This document shows, piece by piece, positions 26,201 through 36,760 of a stretch of DNA of 64,000 bases. How positions within the stretch are numbered: the stretch's first letter is position 1; each line of letters starts with the position of its first letter. The notes beneath the pieces are model-generated. The model was not told where the DNA came from, ran no database searches, and was given only the letters and a program-made list of their open reading frames with translations. Both the position numbers and the translations under genes were made by a program. The stretch comes from Gibbula magus (taxonomy: Eukaryota; Mollusca; Gastropoda; Trochida; Trochidae): positions 37,415,593 to 37,479,592 of the forward strand of contig OW388304.1 in assembly GCA_936450465.1 (NCBI GenBank), given 5' to 3'.

Positions 26201-29200
26201 GTGAAAATCAATAAATTGTCCTCGTCCTGCACACATTTACAATATTTTGAACATGGTGGAGGTCATGTTGGTGTAAATTTCATTTCTTACCCCTATCTAG
26301 TTTAAACAATTATATTGTTATCAAAAAGTAAAACAGTCACCAATTAAGTCATTAAAACTACTGCCAAAAGGTGTTATTGCATCGTGCCATAATCAAATGC
26401 ATCTCATTTCTTTAAAATATTTAATTAATCTAAACCAACTGATGTGTGACGTTTCTTTTGTGCTTCAGTTTATAACAGTATGTATATCAATATGATAGTG
26501 ATTTTATTCCAGTTCTACATTAGCAAAATTGTGTTACCGTCCATCCACCGCCATCGTCAGTCATATCACAGTACACCTTCAAGAAGTCGGATCCTTGTGG
26601 GCGGATCATGTACAAACCATCGGGTGAGGTGTCAACATCATCCAGGATTGCCTGACAGTCTCTGGCTGTAAAACAGTAAACAACATCTCTAGTATTTCGA
26701 TAGAACATGATTCACACAGCCCCGCCATCAGCAACCCATCCATTTGAGCATTATATGTGTTCATGTAAGTAAGTTTGGATACAGATCAAGTTTAAAATTG
26801 TTTCAAAGATAACGAAAAACCAGATTTTCGGGATAACAACTTCTTTTAGAAATACTTGCCATTTAGATAGTGTGGAAATATAACATGGTTATGTTATGGA
26901 TAACACTACCTTCAATTGTACAAATTCTTGTACTTTTTCGGGCCGAGTCCCATGCGGGATTCGAACCCACGCCCTCAGAGTAAGGCAACTATCGCCAGCA
27001 TTGACTGTACCAACAGCTTACCACACGACCATTTTGCCTCGACAAAAATCGAGGTCCAACAATCGATAGTTAAGCTAATTTTTACATTCAATACCTCTCT
27101 GATAGACATAAATTTGGCACAGCTCCCTAGGCTGAATGCATTAGAAATACTTGCCATTTAGATAGTGTGGAAATATAACATGGTTATTTTTGTCGATTTT
27201 GTTATATTTCCACACTGTACACAACGTGAAAGAGAGAAATACTTGATTGGAGCCACCACTTCAATAAAGTCTACTGCAGTGTGCTTTTTTATCAAGGTAT
27301 TTACCCAATCTCTTTTTGTTTTACGATAAAATAAAACCATTAAAGGTTAGATGTCATGCCAACTGGTCACCTTTGGATTAATTAAAAACGGATTTCAATT
27401 TGACAATTACTCAATTTCAAAATTCTGAAATCGGCACATAATTACTTATATAAGGCTTTTTAAAAGAACAACGCCTAATTGAGCCCTGGGCGGCACGAAC
27501 GAAAATGTCTGCAGGGTGTGGTCCACAAAGCGATTCCTCCTGTGACGTCACAAGAGCAATCTCAATATCAGCTACATAATTCAACGTGACTTGCAACATT
27601 TTTTCGTTAATTTCACAAACACGTCTTCAATACAACAACTTAAATTTTCCATATATCGAATATTTAGATATATTCAATGAGGTAATTTCACAGATGACAA
27701 TTGCATCAGTAGTGCATAAACATGTGATTTTAGCGATTTCACACACTTCATAAATTCATCTAGCGGTAGTGAAAAATAACATTAATTAATTTATGATGGT
27801 CAGCGCAGTCAGGCCCACTAGCACAAACACCTGGCTCATCACCAGTCATGCTTCAAGGATTGTCTTCAGCAGTTGCCGAGCAAATAGCCAGCATGGTTAA
27901 CTCATTAAGGCCGAACCGCACATATGCGACAAATTAATAAGCTCCTCACAGCGAGTGACGCATATATGCGTCAACTAAATCAGCTCTTATTCAGCGAATG
28001 CCGCACATATGCGTCGGCGGAAAGCATCCCTGATCCAGCGAGTGCGCATATATGCGTTCTCACTGTTTTATTGCAGAAAACCCATTCTTTTCTCGTTCGT
28101 TGCGAGTGAACACTTATTGCAGTCATACACTGTAGATCTCTAAATGGATTTGTTACATGTATGTTTTGAAATCGCTTTCTGCACGTACCTATTACATAAA
28201 CAAAACATACATGGAATGAATGCAAGTGAGCATAACGGAATAACTTAATCATTAACCGTAAACCATATAATATATTTCAATTGTATTTTGAGTTCAGTAG
28301 ATGAAGTGTAAGCTTCGGTATCTCATATAGCTATATATCCGGTGTAATTAGTGATTTCCGTTGATTCATTGGCAATAAATGCATGATGCTGTTTAGTTAC
28401 GGGATTGATACTTACGCGAATACACATTCAATAAGGGTATAGAAATAACGTATTAGACCTTGAAATAACAGTCTAGGGATTAAAAATCAGACGGAGACCC
28501 ACCCTTATTGAATGACAGGTGACAGGTGCGTGACCGATGTAAAACAAGTATATTATTGGACAATCTTCTTCCTAAAGTCTCGCCCCTGTCTGTACTGTTT
28601 TATGCAATCATGTTTGAGCATCGAATGTCAATGATGTCTTGCGCATTTTCTTCAAATACGATGTATGTTGAGCGATGAACATAGTGTTATATATTTCAAA
28701 TATATTGAAGTATATAAACATCATTTATCTGTTTCGTTAGTCCTCGTTTTCAGTATTGTTCCTTTCATGCTGGCGACCATCGCATATCATGTGAACCTCT
28801 CTGTGACAGGCTTCTCAATAATCACAAGTTTACACATTTGTAAATAAACAGATGTCGGTGAGAAATAGGATTATTGAATATGTCTATATAATGTGTTCTT
28901 TTGTGTTCACTGTCGGCGGTAGATATAAATAGTACACGCTTTAATCACATTCATAAACTTGCTGGCATTATTTTAGTGTTTAATAATACTTATTTCCCTA
29001 AATTTCCTAATTGTAAAATGGAAACTTTTACAGTTATAATAAAAGTATATTTGTCTCATCTAATACATACAAACTATCCCAATTTAAAAAACATGTAACT
29101 ATACTACATGTAAGTGACAGACAGTTACAAGTGATACAGACCAATACTAAATATAAATTCAGGTAAATGAAGACGTTCACTTTTACACATTGATTAAATG

Positions 29201-32200
29201 GATTTCTTACAGGATCTTAAGTTGACAAACGTATCACAGCACTGTATATATCATAATTGTTCATCTGTCAGATACGACAATATATATAACTAACAAGCAG
29301 CAAATAAATTATATATCTGATGTCTTAATGTTACATCATTTACAATAGTTCTGTATCACCCATTTCCTGTCTACTTTTGATCGTTATGCAAGACACAACA
29401 AACAATCAGTCATGTTTATGACATGCCACTGGCTCTCGCTAAATCAGAGATGACAAAGTCTAATTGGTCTCGCTGCAGCCAGGTGCTAGTTGACCTGGCG
29501 GGCCAGGCGTTGAGCTGTTAATGACCTGTCGCCGTTAATGAGTTAAACGATGATAATACAAATCGTCTTAACCCTTACGTTGCGTATATATATTTTACCA
29601 TTTTTAGCCCCTGTGGCGGAATTTACAGGCTCGCAGCTCGCAGCAGTAGTTTGAGCTTATTCACTAACGAGCTCTGCTGGCGGAATTTCCAGGCGGCGAT
29701 TCCGGTACCGTTTTTACGAAATATACCGCATCTACATGGCGAATAAGGACTATATACGGGCGTTCAATACAAATTCAAGTAGCGACACCCGTACACAAAT
29801 GGCTAATTCACACTCGAAACTTTGAATGAATTTTCTATGTTTTTTCGTTTTTATTCTATTACTTTCGAAAGATTGTCTTTTATTCGGGCCTCGTAACATC
29901 ATAAATACCAAACGAAAAAAATTCCATTTATATACGGAATTGAAGACAAGATGTCTAGCTTCACAATGATATAAAAATTATTAGAATGCGACCTTTGGTT
30001 ATAATTCTATAGCTATGTAAAGTTTGTCTTTATTTACACCTATAAAATCGTCAATACTTACAACATGTATGCGGCATTGCAAACGGTCGTTCATCGCACT
30101 TTTCCAAGAAATCATAATCTCGAACCAGTTGACAAATAAGCACATGTCAACCCAAATATGGTTATGTTGTTTGACTTTTCAAATAAACGCTAACCTCGAA
30201 CCATAACTGATGAAAATATGTTGATTAGTTTGTGTGCCGTTTGGTTTCACATGCCTCTCAGAAAGGTAAAATTGTATCTTTATTTCTGTGAATAAATCTG
30301 CGCATTTTATATAGAATAAAAGATTATTCTTTTCGGTTTATTGTGATATAAAAATTATGAAAATGCATTCAGTATTTTAGCCGTGATAAATGTTTTAGAA
30401 GTTGTGAAAATCGCCGATTGTTTCAAAATTTATGAAGTGTAAACATGACCTTTTTCACGGCGCTTGCTGTGTCTTTATTATTTTTTTGAGATTTTCTAAT
30501 TTTATATGGGAATGTAGTCCATTGTTTCCCCTTTGTTTTGCCGTATTTTTTTTTGAAAACAAACTATTCGCTCACATGATATGAAGTGCGGGAGTAAGGC
30601 GAGTTAGCGATTTTTTCCCCCGTCTCGCGAGATGCGAGGCAGATAGCAGTCTCGGGCGAGGCAAACCCGAGGCAATACAAACACGTGGGTGAAAATAGCC
30701 TCAAGCGAATTAATGCTTCGGGGGCTAAGCCCGACAAAATTGGCCTTTTGTAAAGCTAATTATCAATGCGTTACGGGTCAACAATGCACACGCAATTTGG
30801 TGTGAATTTTACTTGATATTTCGACCGGACATTCACACAGACTCGATATCGTGGCTATCTGCGAGATGTATGTAAACAAGTTTTCATGTGGCGATATACG
30901 GACACACTTCGTCTCGCATTTCGCCTGGGGGGCAAATATAATTATTACTGACCCGGTAAATGCACTAAGTCCAACGTACGGGTCTCGCCAAGGGTTCTAA
31001 CATTTTTCTCTATGAGCCTCCCGGATAATTCCGTCGCCCGCATGTTAAGGGTTAATAATCAATTGCAAGTGTATATTTTCTCGATTTTATGCTCAATTGA
31101 TTCCGATTTATAAGTAACATAGAGGTAATAATCTGTCATGCATGAGTAAAATGCATTACATGTGACCTTTAAAATCTTCAAGATCCTTGGAAGTACAAAG
31201 GAAAAGAAACCGAAATTTAAAGAAAATATTAGTTACGAAATAATTGAATAAACTTGTTTGTAACATAATTCGTTATGATAAATAATCTTCATAAATATGA
31301 AATAAGAAAAACAAAATAATAAAAGTACGAGCGAATTTCACTGGTTGAGTGCAACACAGACGTCTGATTATTTAAAAACACAACAACGAAATGGACAAAT
31401 TATGAAAACTCCTGAGATGGCAGTTAACTCCATGAAGCGTATAATCTTAAAAAAATTACTTCTTGCAGCTTATTTCAAACACAAGAATCACTTGCTAAAA
31501 TCAATCAGGCTAAACGGCAAATAATATAAAATAGCATGTCGGTCCATAGTACTTACATACCTCATTCATTCACCACTGAAGGGACTACAAACACGTAACA
31601 AATATATTTCACTTGGAATAGGTGGAACAAATGCTGTATCGTCGTGACGTCAACATAATCAAATCCAATTATCAGTCTAGGTTTATCAATTCGGGCCAAA
31701 TAAAGACGTATGATTTTATAAATCTTGTTATATTGCTATTTTGGCAAAATTGACCGACACTGCTGATATATCCATGGACATAAATATAAACAGTCAGACC
31801 TCGTTTAACCGGACCACATATATTCGGAAAACCGGGACATCCGCATACAAGTAATGCTAATCCTCTATATGCATTTTGATGCAAATGATGTTTTGCTTGA
31901 CCACACGACTTGGTATCCTGACGATTTTCTACTGTAACAAAAGTGTGCCGATAAACAGTGTGCAGTCATTCCCCACACACAAACATTAAAGCTGATTTAC
32001 CCTATTGAAACTGAAATAACTACTACTTTTAGAAAAGTTTTGAGCAACTTCATTATCAATTTAATTTAGCTGATTACCTGCAGTAGTCATTAGACAGATT
32101 GTGTTGTTTCCGCTTGCAGCACTGAAGGTACCAATCTGACACCTGGCAGACACGTCAACAGTCGAAGGCATCTGTCTCAATAAAATGTAAGTAAATCAGT

Positions 32201-32765
32201 AAATAATGTTTGTTCATGTCATGAATTTGATGATATCAGACACACATAGAATTTAATGTATCGAAATCGAACATAAGGCTCCAATTTACTATGTTCAAAG
32301 AAGAATAAAAAGATGGCTCATATTACAGATAAATAAACATGACCATTGACCAAATATAAGTAACATCAGACATGGAAAGTGTACAATTCACTAAATGTTT
32401 CAAGTTTAAATGAGACTAGGTTGTTGGCTGGTTCTATAATGTGTCAGGAAAAAAACTTCAAAAAGCAAATTAAAACATATACTCACATTTCCCATTGACA
32501 CTTTGGACACAATGCTTGCTCTGCTCTGGCTCATGTGGTTGTCAGTCAACTCTTCCATGAACAGGGAGCAATGTCGAGTCTTGGTGGAGTAACTGACGGA
32601 CACACATGGTTTGAACCTGATGCACAATCTCTCACACTGATACATGTTCCTCGTCTTCATCATTTTCAGTGTGGCCCTAGACGTGGATATGCTTCTTAGT
32701 TTCCAGTCAGAAGAACGAGCAACACAAAGGCATATCGTAACAAATGAAAAGAGAGTTTGTTTCAC
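22967..32765 (-). CDS. PAN/apple-like plus fibrinogen-related domain (FReD) secreted lectin, six exons
   Basis: Joined coding segments on the minus strand: 32765-32487, 32171-32078, 26665-26538, 25758-25662, 25333-25169, 23202-22967. They sum to 999 nt (332 aa plus stop), all introns are GT-AG, and phases agree (0,1,0,1,1). Residues 1-17 resemble a signal peptide. Cys44, 48, 54 and 66 sit in a PAN/apple-like pattern, and Cys104 and 119 fall in the linker. Residues 125-332 are a full FReD: the 'GGGWTV' core, 'FYRNW', 'GFGN', 'EFWLG', a calcium-loop motif 'DVDNDN' at 270-275, and the ligand-pocket motifs 'FHGAWWY' and 'SNLNG'. The four conserved cysteines are 128/157 and 280/293. Known family role: FReD lectins bind acetylated sugars and pathogen glycans, and in molluscs they act in innate immunity. 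The function here is inferred. The frame opens with GTG directly after an in-frame TGA; the next in-frame ATG is codon 35. The gene may therefore be start-lost or have a spliced start. Confidence 0.88.
23203..25168 (-). other. Intron 5 of the FReD gene
   Basis: 1966 bp, GT-AG, phase 1. It contains one degenerate TTAA MITE (23424-23779) and an 18-bp perfect AT palindrome at about 24682-24699. The rest is unremarkable. Confidence 0.8.
23424..23779 (-). mobile_element. TTAA MITE family, copy 1 (degenerate)
   Basis: Reverse-orientation relative of 52414-52767, with the shared interior 'ttaccctctaaagta', 'gccatgcattttttgct' and 'acacccttctctctt'. The ends are worn ('aatcggcagtagg' and 'gtaacagccc'), but TTAA remains on both sides. 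It lies in intron 5 of the FReD gene. Confidence 0.85.
25169..25333 (-). CDS. FReD gene exon 5
   Basis: 165 nt between a 'aatctaag|' acceptor and a 'TGCAG|gtaaca' donor, phase 1 in and out. It encodes 'NDNIYRLT', then the central beta region with '[12 protein letters not shown]' and '[11 protein letters not shown]'. This matches the FReD core without frameshift. Confidence 0.93.
25334..25661 (-). other. Intron 4 of the FReD gene
   Basis: 328 bp, GT-AG, phase 1. No feature recognised inside. Confidence 0.8.
25662..25758 (-). CDS. FReD gene exon 4
   Basis: 97 nt between a 'attttaag|' acceptor and a 'CTTG|gtaggt' donor, phase 0 in and phase 1 out. Residues 168-199 carry 'VLQRR', '[10 protein letters not shown]' and '[12 protein letters not shown]', all hallmark FReD segments. 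Exon boundaries fall at positions common in this family. Confidence 0.93.
25759..26537 (-). other. Intron 3 of the FReD gene
   Basis: 779 bp, GT-AG, phase 0. AT-rich, with a run of A/T-only sequence near 26100-26160. No gene or repeat recognised. Confidence 0.8.
26538..26665 (-). CDS. FReD gene exon 3: start of the fibrinogen domain
   Basis: 128 nt between a 'ttttacag|' acceptor and an 'ACG|gtaaca' donor, phase 1 in and phase 0 out. Residues 125-167 begin with the FReD-opening 'RDCQAIL' and continue through 'DGLYMI', 'VYCDM' and 'DDGGGWT'. Cys128 and Cys157 are the first conserved disulphide pair. Confidence 0.92.
26893..27140 (-). mobile_element. tRNA-derived SINE with perfect 47-bp flanking repeats
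   Basis: On the minus strand an A-box-like 'tggtcgtgtggtaagc' (27031-27016) and a B-box 'ggttcgaatcc' (26967-26957) mark an RNA polymerase III promoter of tRNA type. The insert is 248 bp and sits between identical 47-bp direct repeats (26846-26892 and 27141-27187). The 3' end has a short ATAAC repeat. Confidence 0.85.
27164..27216. repeat. 16-bp inverted repeat beside the SINE
   Basis: AGTGTGGAAATATAAC (27164-27179) is the exact inverse of 27201-27216, with a 21-nt loop. The left arm is inside the duplicated SINE target, so the hairpin existed before the insertion. Confidence 0.8.
27915..28060 (+). repeat. Minisatellite of four 42-43-bp units with palindromic cores
   Basis: The cores GCACATATGCG and GCATATATGCG alternate at 27918, 27960, 28003 and 28046. 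Units two to four are preceded by 'agcgagtg' or 'agcgaatg'. The spacing is not a multiple of three, so it is not a protein repeat. Confidence 0.8.
28426..28513. repeat. Short inverted repeat
   Basis: ATTCAATAAGGGT (28426-28438) is exactly inverted at 28501-28513. Followed by 'gacaggtgacaggtg'. No target duplication evident, so its nature is unknown. Confidence 0.6.
29572..31051. mobile_element. piggyBac-like non-autonomous element in FReD intron 2 (1480 bp)
   Basis: Flanked by TTAA (29568-29571 and 31052-31055). Ends read 'cccttacgttgcg' and, inverted, 'cccttaacatgcg', fitting the CCCT-type ends of piggyBac elements. The subterminal motif 'ggcggaatttacagg' occurs twice on the left, with an inverted relative near 31015-31035. 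It is clearly more GC-rich at both ends than its surroundings. No transposase frame. Confidence 0.75.
32078..32171 (-). CDS. FReD gene exon 2: linker
   Basis: 94 nt between a 'gagacag|' acceptor and a 'GCAG|gtaatc' donor, phase 0 in and phase 1 out. It encodes 31 residues with Cys104 and Cys119, which could complete the disulphides of the N-terminal module. It is not in a long open frame on its own. It was found because its phases match exons 1 and 3. Confidence 0.75.
32172..32486 (-). other. Intron 1 of the FReD gene
   Basis: 315 bp, GT-AG, phase 0. I see no repeat or other feature inside it. Confidence 0.75.
32487..32765 (-). CDS. FReD gene exon 1: signal peptide and PAN/apple-like module
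   Basis: 279 nt, 93 codons, ending in phase 0 at an AAT|GTGAGT donor. The first 17 codons encode a hydrophobic stretch ('[12 protein letters not shown]') typical of secretion signals. Cysteines follow at residues 44, 48, 54 and 66, with spacing like PAN/apple modules; I infer the domain from this spacing only. The first codon as read is GTG (32765-32763), preceded by TGA. An out-of-frame ATG four bases upstream opens a frame of only 20 codons. One alternative is an upstream non-coding exon joined at the AG just before 'TGAAAC', which would make an A|TG start across the junction. That AG lies only about 7 nt after a TACTAAC-like branch site, which is close for splicing. Confidence 0.75.
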
Positions 32766-32878
32766 TCATTGTTAGTACATGAATTGGGAAAGCTCCTCAT
32801 CAGGACAAAGTGAACGTTCACCTGGCTCCTCTCAGCACAAGATCACATCTAACAAACTAACAGACTAATCAGAAGGCT

Positions 32879-32886
32879 GTATATAA
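32879..32886 (-). promoter_or_regulatory. TATA-like box upstream of the FReD gene
   Basis: 'TTATATAC' on the minus strand, about 115 nt upstream of the first codon. It lies inside the first unit of the tandem upstream duplication. The matching place in the second unit (about 37357) reads 'tatgtaac' and has lost the TATA core. Assignment as promoter is inference. Confidence 0.35.
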
Positions 32887-34059
32887 CATCGTTATGGCAC
32901 TGAACCATCCACTGGCACCTGCAATGCTCTGTTATTTCAAAGGGAATAGTAATACCTAGTATTGTGACCAGATGGAAACTTAACCGACTGCACCTGTATA
33001 ACCTCTGCGTAAGTGTTTGTATATCGTTTCTAAGCGTAACGTAGATGTTGAAACATGAACAAAATCACATCAAGTCAATACATTTCCGTTTCTTGTAATG
33101 AATGCACTTGAATTTCTTCTTGTTTATCTTCACTAATAAGGACATTGGGTTTTTTTTTCTTTTTTCATGACACTGATCTTTAGCAATCCAAGTTAATCCT
33201 TATAAGACACCTGAGGAACTATGGATCATACATGTAAATGTGTAATGCTGATGTTGTTTAACGTTGCATTGAATAACCTTTACAAGTGTCAGTGTATACC
33301 TCCCAGGGAGATTATAGTAGATTATAAAGTGTTTAAAACTCACTTTTTAAGAGGAATGTAAATATTTGTTCTAGTTTCAGTTTGAAAGTTTGGTTATACA
33401 ACATTGTTATGGGTATACGATATTGTTAACGAAGGGATACTTACGCTTGTGCATTTAAACTATCATTATTATGAATCATTTGAGAGCCATTGAGTATTTT
33501 TACAATCTTTAATTTGGCGTTCATACCATGCATTGGCCACAAAAACCACTCGTGCTGTTTTAAGTTCAGATAATTTCACTCGACTTGCATATTCATACTG
33601 TATCACTAAGTATATGATAAATTCCAATGAAATCGAGGAACGGCCTATTTAGCAACTCTTATTTGTCGTTTTGTCTGTTAAAGATAATTGTGTTTGACCA
33701 GATGGCCGGAGACATTGTCCGGTATTCAATCATAACTTGCTACTTTCACCTTGATGTTGTCACCACACTTAATGGAACGGCTTCAAATTGATTATTGTTA
33801 GCAACAGTCAGCACTTCTAGAGCAAAAACAACCATTTAGAAAGGTTGACAACTTGTGAGTCCAACAACCCACTTAGTGACCCTAAAACGTGAACGTTTGA
33901 ACATATTGATTAAGACATTATGTTGATGAAACATACAGCAAAACTCGTTTGCAACTGCCCCAGTCGTTCCCTTAATAATGTAAGAATTAATTACCTTGAT
34001 CATCGTACCGTTTATGAACACGAAAATAAGTGCGGTGAACCATTACTTGTTGGAGCTAA

Positions 34060-34500
34060 GCTCACATACATGTATTACCAGCACATACAATCTTCGAATG
34101 ACAAATGTCTGATCGATCGGTTTTCAAGGTGCTCTAGCACGTTTTTGGCATATTATGTTTTCTCAAATTTGTTATTTATTATTAAAGTTTATACAATATA
34201 TTGGTACGTTAATGGGTAAAAAAAAGCTCATTACAAGATCAGATTAGCCATATCGATAAAATTGTTATCCCTATTCGAAGAAAAAGATGCGGGGTATAAA
34301 GCGACAGTGGTGGGAACTCTTCAGTGTGAGAGATAGATTTGTAGGTCCCCTGAGAATTTAAGAGTTCAGAAAGCAAAATGGGTGATGATTGGATTTAAAA
34401 CTCTACTTTGAGTGTTAAGGTATATCTACATCTGACAAATCGCTTGAACTACCTTAAAATGATTGCTCGATGGAAAATGGACTTGCATGGCCTAACTGAA
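34060..34500. repeat. Segment inverted between the two upstream units
   Basis: 34140-34480 matches the reverse complement of about 39355-39660. Landmarks: 'ggaactcttcagtgtgag', 'ctactttgagtgttaaggt' and 'cttgaactacctt' here appear in reverse in unit 2. The flanks match in direct orientation, so a local inversion happened in one unit. Confidence 0.75.
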
Positions 34501-34959
34501 TATTGTATATTCGTTTAAGAGCTCTTTTTGTATTCAGGAGTATTATTTACACTTATTTATGTACATGTATATTCATATTTTTGTGAGAGCATTTTATTTC
34601 AGTAAGAAAATCGTAATACAGCGCCTTTAATATTCCACTGCAGTTAACCTTTTGGCAGAACAATATGACAAGATCCATCGAATATGTTAGTGTTTCAGAT
34701 ACATCCTTTTTTTCAAAACATAACTTCCACCTCTAGCGAAATCGTTCTTCTTTAACATGACATATAAGAAATAACTTTCATATCAACAACAATCACAACA
34801 ATCTTGCTGGTTCCGACTTGCTGGTTCGAAACAACAGTGTAAAATTATAAATTGATGGCATAAGAATAGAGTTTCCCTCTCTTGTTCTAGTATGTATGGC
34901 TGGTTGATAAGCATGGTTATAAGGTTATAAGTAAAAATATCCTTGGCATACCTCAGATG

Positions 34960-35024
34960 TTTGTAACTTTAATCAACTCGTGTTGATATATTATATATCA
35001 GAAGACACTTGGTGAGATTCTCTC
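34960..35024 (-). mobile_element. Single arm of the hairpin element
   Basis: Matches the reverse complement of the left arm of the palindrome at 38776-38898 ('gtaactttaatcaactcg' through 'ggtgagattctctc'), with one small change. Confidence 0.75.
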
Positions 35025-35105
35025 AATATTCACATTTTGACATTACAATGTATATTTCGACATTATAGTTTTACCATTTATTGGTACTTATTAATGAATA
35101 AAGGT

Positions 35106-35122
35106 GTCTGTCTGTCTGTCTA
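35106..35122 (+). repeat. Short (GTCT)n microsatellite
   Basis: Four tandem 'gtct' units within 'gtgtctgtctgtctgtctatg'. Confidence 0.7.
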
Positions 35123-36221
35123 TGTAGAATTACCAGGTCCATCATGGATGTCATCATACACTACAGGGTTAAGTAGAGTTCATAACCACATCGTAAGAGA
35201 TGTACCAGGGCAAGTGTCAAGTGCTATTCACAGCTGGACACTTTGCAACCCTCAGTCATTATGAAAGGTACTATTTTCTTCACGCTAGCTCCACTATGCA
35301 CAATAACATTTCTATATTTCTCATGTACAAGACGATTCATCCAAGACACTGACATAAACTGCCCTTTATGTAAAGTGGAATATTAACTCTTTGTGCCGAC
35401 TGGGCCATTCGAATATACATTCATAACTTATTACTTCTGTTAATGTGATAATATTACCTCTGTTTTGTTCTGTCCATGATTAACTACTTGACTCCGGGGT
35501 AGGGTTGTAGATGCCATGCATGATGTTGGGTGGGCTGTCAACGAATCATGTGAACAGATGACACGAAGATAGAATACATTGATTTATGTGTGCTCAATTT
35601 CAACAACTGATACTCATTAATATGGTGCTAAACCTTATAATGTCGAGAATTAAGATAATTGATAAGCAAGCACTGTTTCTTAATGGATATAATTGTCAGT
35701 ACAACATTTCAACAAATTAACTTATTATGGGTTTTCAGTGTTTACAACATTTTCAGAAAAGTGTTCATAAGGCAAATGGATTTATAAAAAAAATTACAGG
35801 AATTTACAGTGATTAGAATTGAATCAATTGTAAGTTTTGTATAAACATTATTAATATACATCAGTGTGAAGAAGAGTTATTTTGTGATTGAAATTAAATA
35901 TATATAACAGCTGTTGTGGTGAACGGTTGGTTTAATGATAGACACTTACAGAAGCTTGAATTAGTTCCACTGGAGACAAAGTGATTCAAACGATGTTGCC
36001 AGCTACACCAGGCAGTCAGCTGGAAATGTCCAATTATAGCAGGTTTAGATTAATGACCTTGAAGCACGGTGTCTCTGCGTACATACATAAACTATTTCTC
36101 GTAAATATGTTGAATATAGCCTCCTGATTGCTCACCTAATGTCATACTTTCAGCAAGTTTCTATATCTTATTTACCCAATATGCTGGTTATCATTGATAT
36201 ATTCCTAAATCATTTTAAATA

Positions 36222-36760
36222 TACTCACGTGCAAAATCAACGTCCCTACATATTTAAAAGAGGGTAAAATGAAATATTGATTTCGGAGTAAGTAGATTTT
36301 GTTTTTTAGTCTTGTAAAGATGTACTCACAGTGTCATAAATCAGGGTGTGATACTTTTATATTTATGGCAGTTCAAATACGCATGGGTTGCTAAATTCAC
36401 CTTTTCAAGATGTCTTTCTGCCAATGTTTGGTTATTAAATTTTTAAAAGTAGAATTATAATTATTAATAAAAGTTGCCGTCGACATGAATAACCTTCTGA
36501 AATTTAAATTTGTTGACTCATTACTGCCATTATGTCATTACTGTAGGACGTCACAAAACACTCCAAAACTCCCTTTTTTACGCTTCTATCTCGTCTAGTT
36601 AAGGAGATTTCAAAACGACGGTTTCTTAAAACGTGTATTTCTCAGAATATGAACACATTATGTTTTGAACATTCATATTTAGTAGTGTCGGTTCTGAAGG
36701 CATGGTATAACACTGTTTCAGTCGCATTTATCGCAGGTGGGTTGAACTATCTTATATGAT
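36222..36760. mobile_element. Right-truncated relative of the 37524-38092 element
   Basis: Begins 'actcacgtgcaaaatcaacg' and follows the sister element to 'gcatttatcgc', then diverges before the right inverted repeat. The same place in upstream unit 2 (about 40690-40710) lacks it. Confidence 0.7.

Larger units (their letters stand above)
26666..32077 (-). other. Intron 2 of the FReD gene (5.4 kb, repeat-rich)
   Basis: GT-AG, phase 1. It separates the N-terminal module from the FReD. It holds a tRNA-type SINE (26893-27140), a 43-bp minisatellite (about 27915-28060), a 13-bp inverted repeat (28426-28438 with 28501-28513) and a 1.48-kb piggyBac-like element (29572-31051). Between these I see only AT-rich sequence with no exon-like frame. 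Confidence 0.7.

Noticed and set aside
26957..27031. A functional tRNA gene on the minus strand
   Set aside because: It has A- and B-box-like sequences, but the stems do not close well and it lies inside a SINE with target duplication.
32487..32663. Translation of the FReD gene from the internal ATG at codon 35
   Set aside because: It would delete the signal peptide of what looks like a secreted lectin. It is possible only if the gene is degenerate or makes a cytosolic form.
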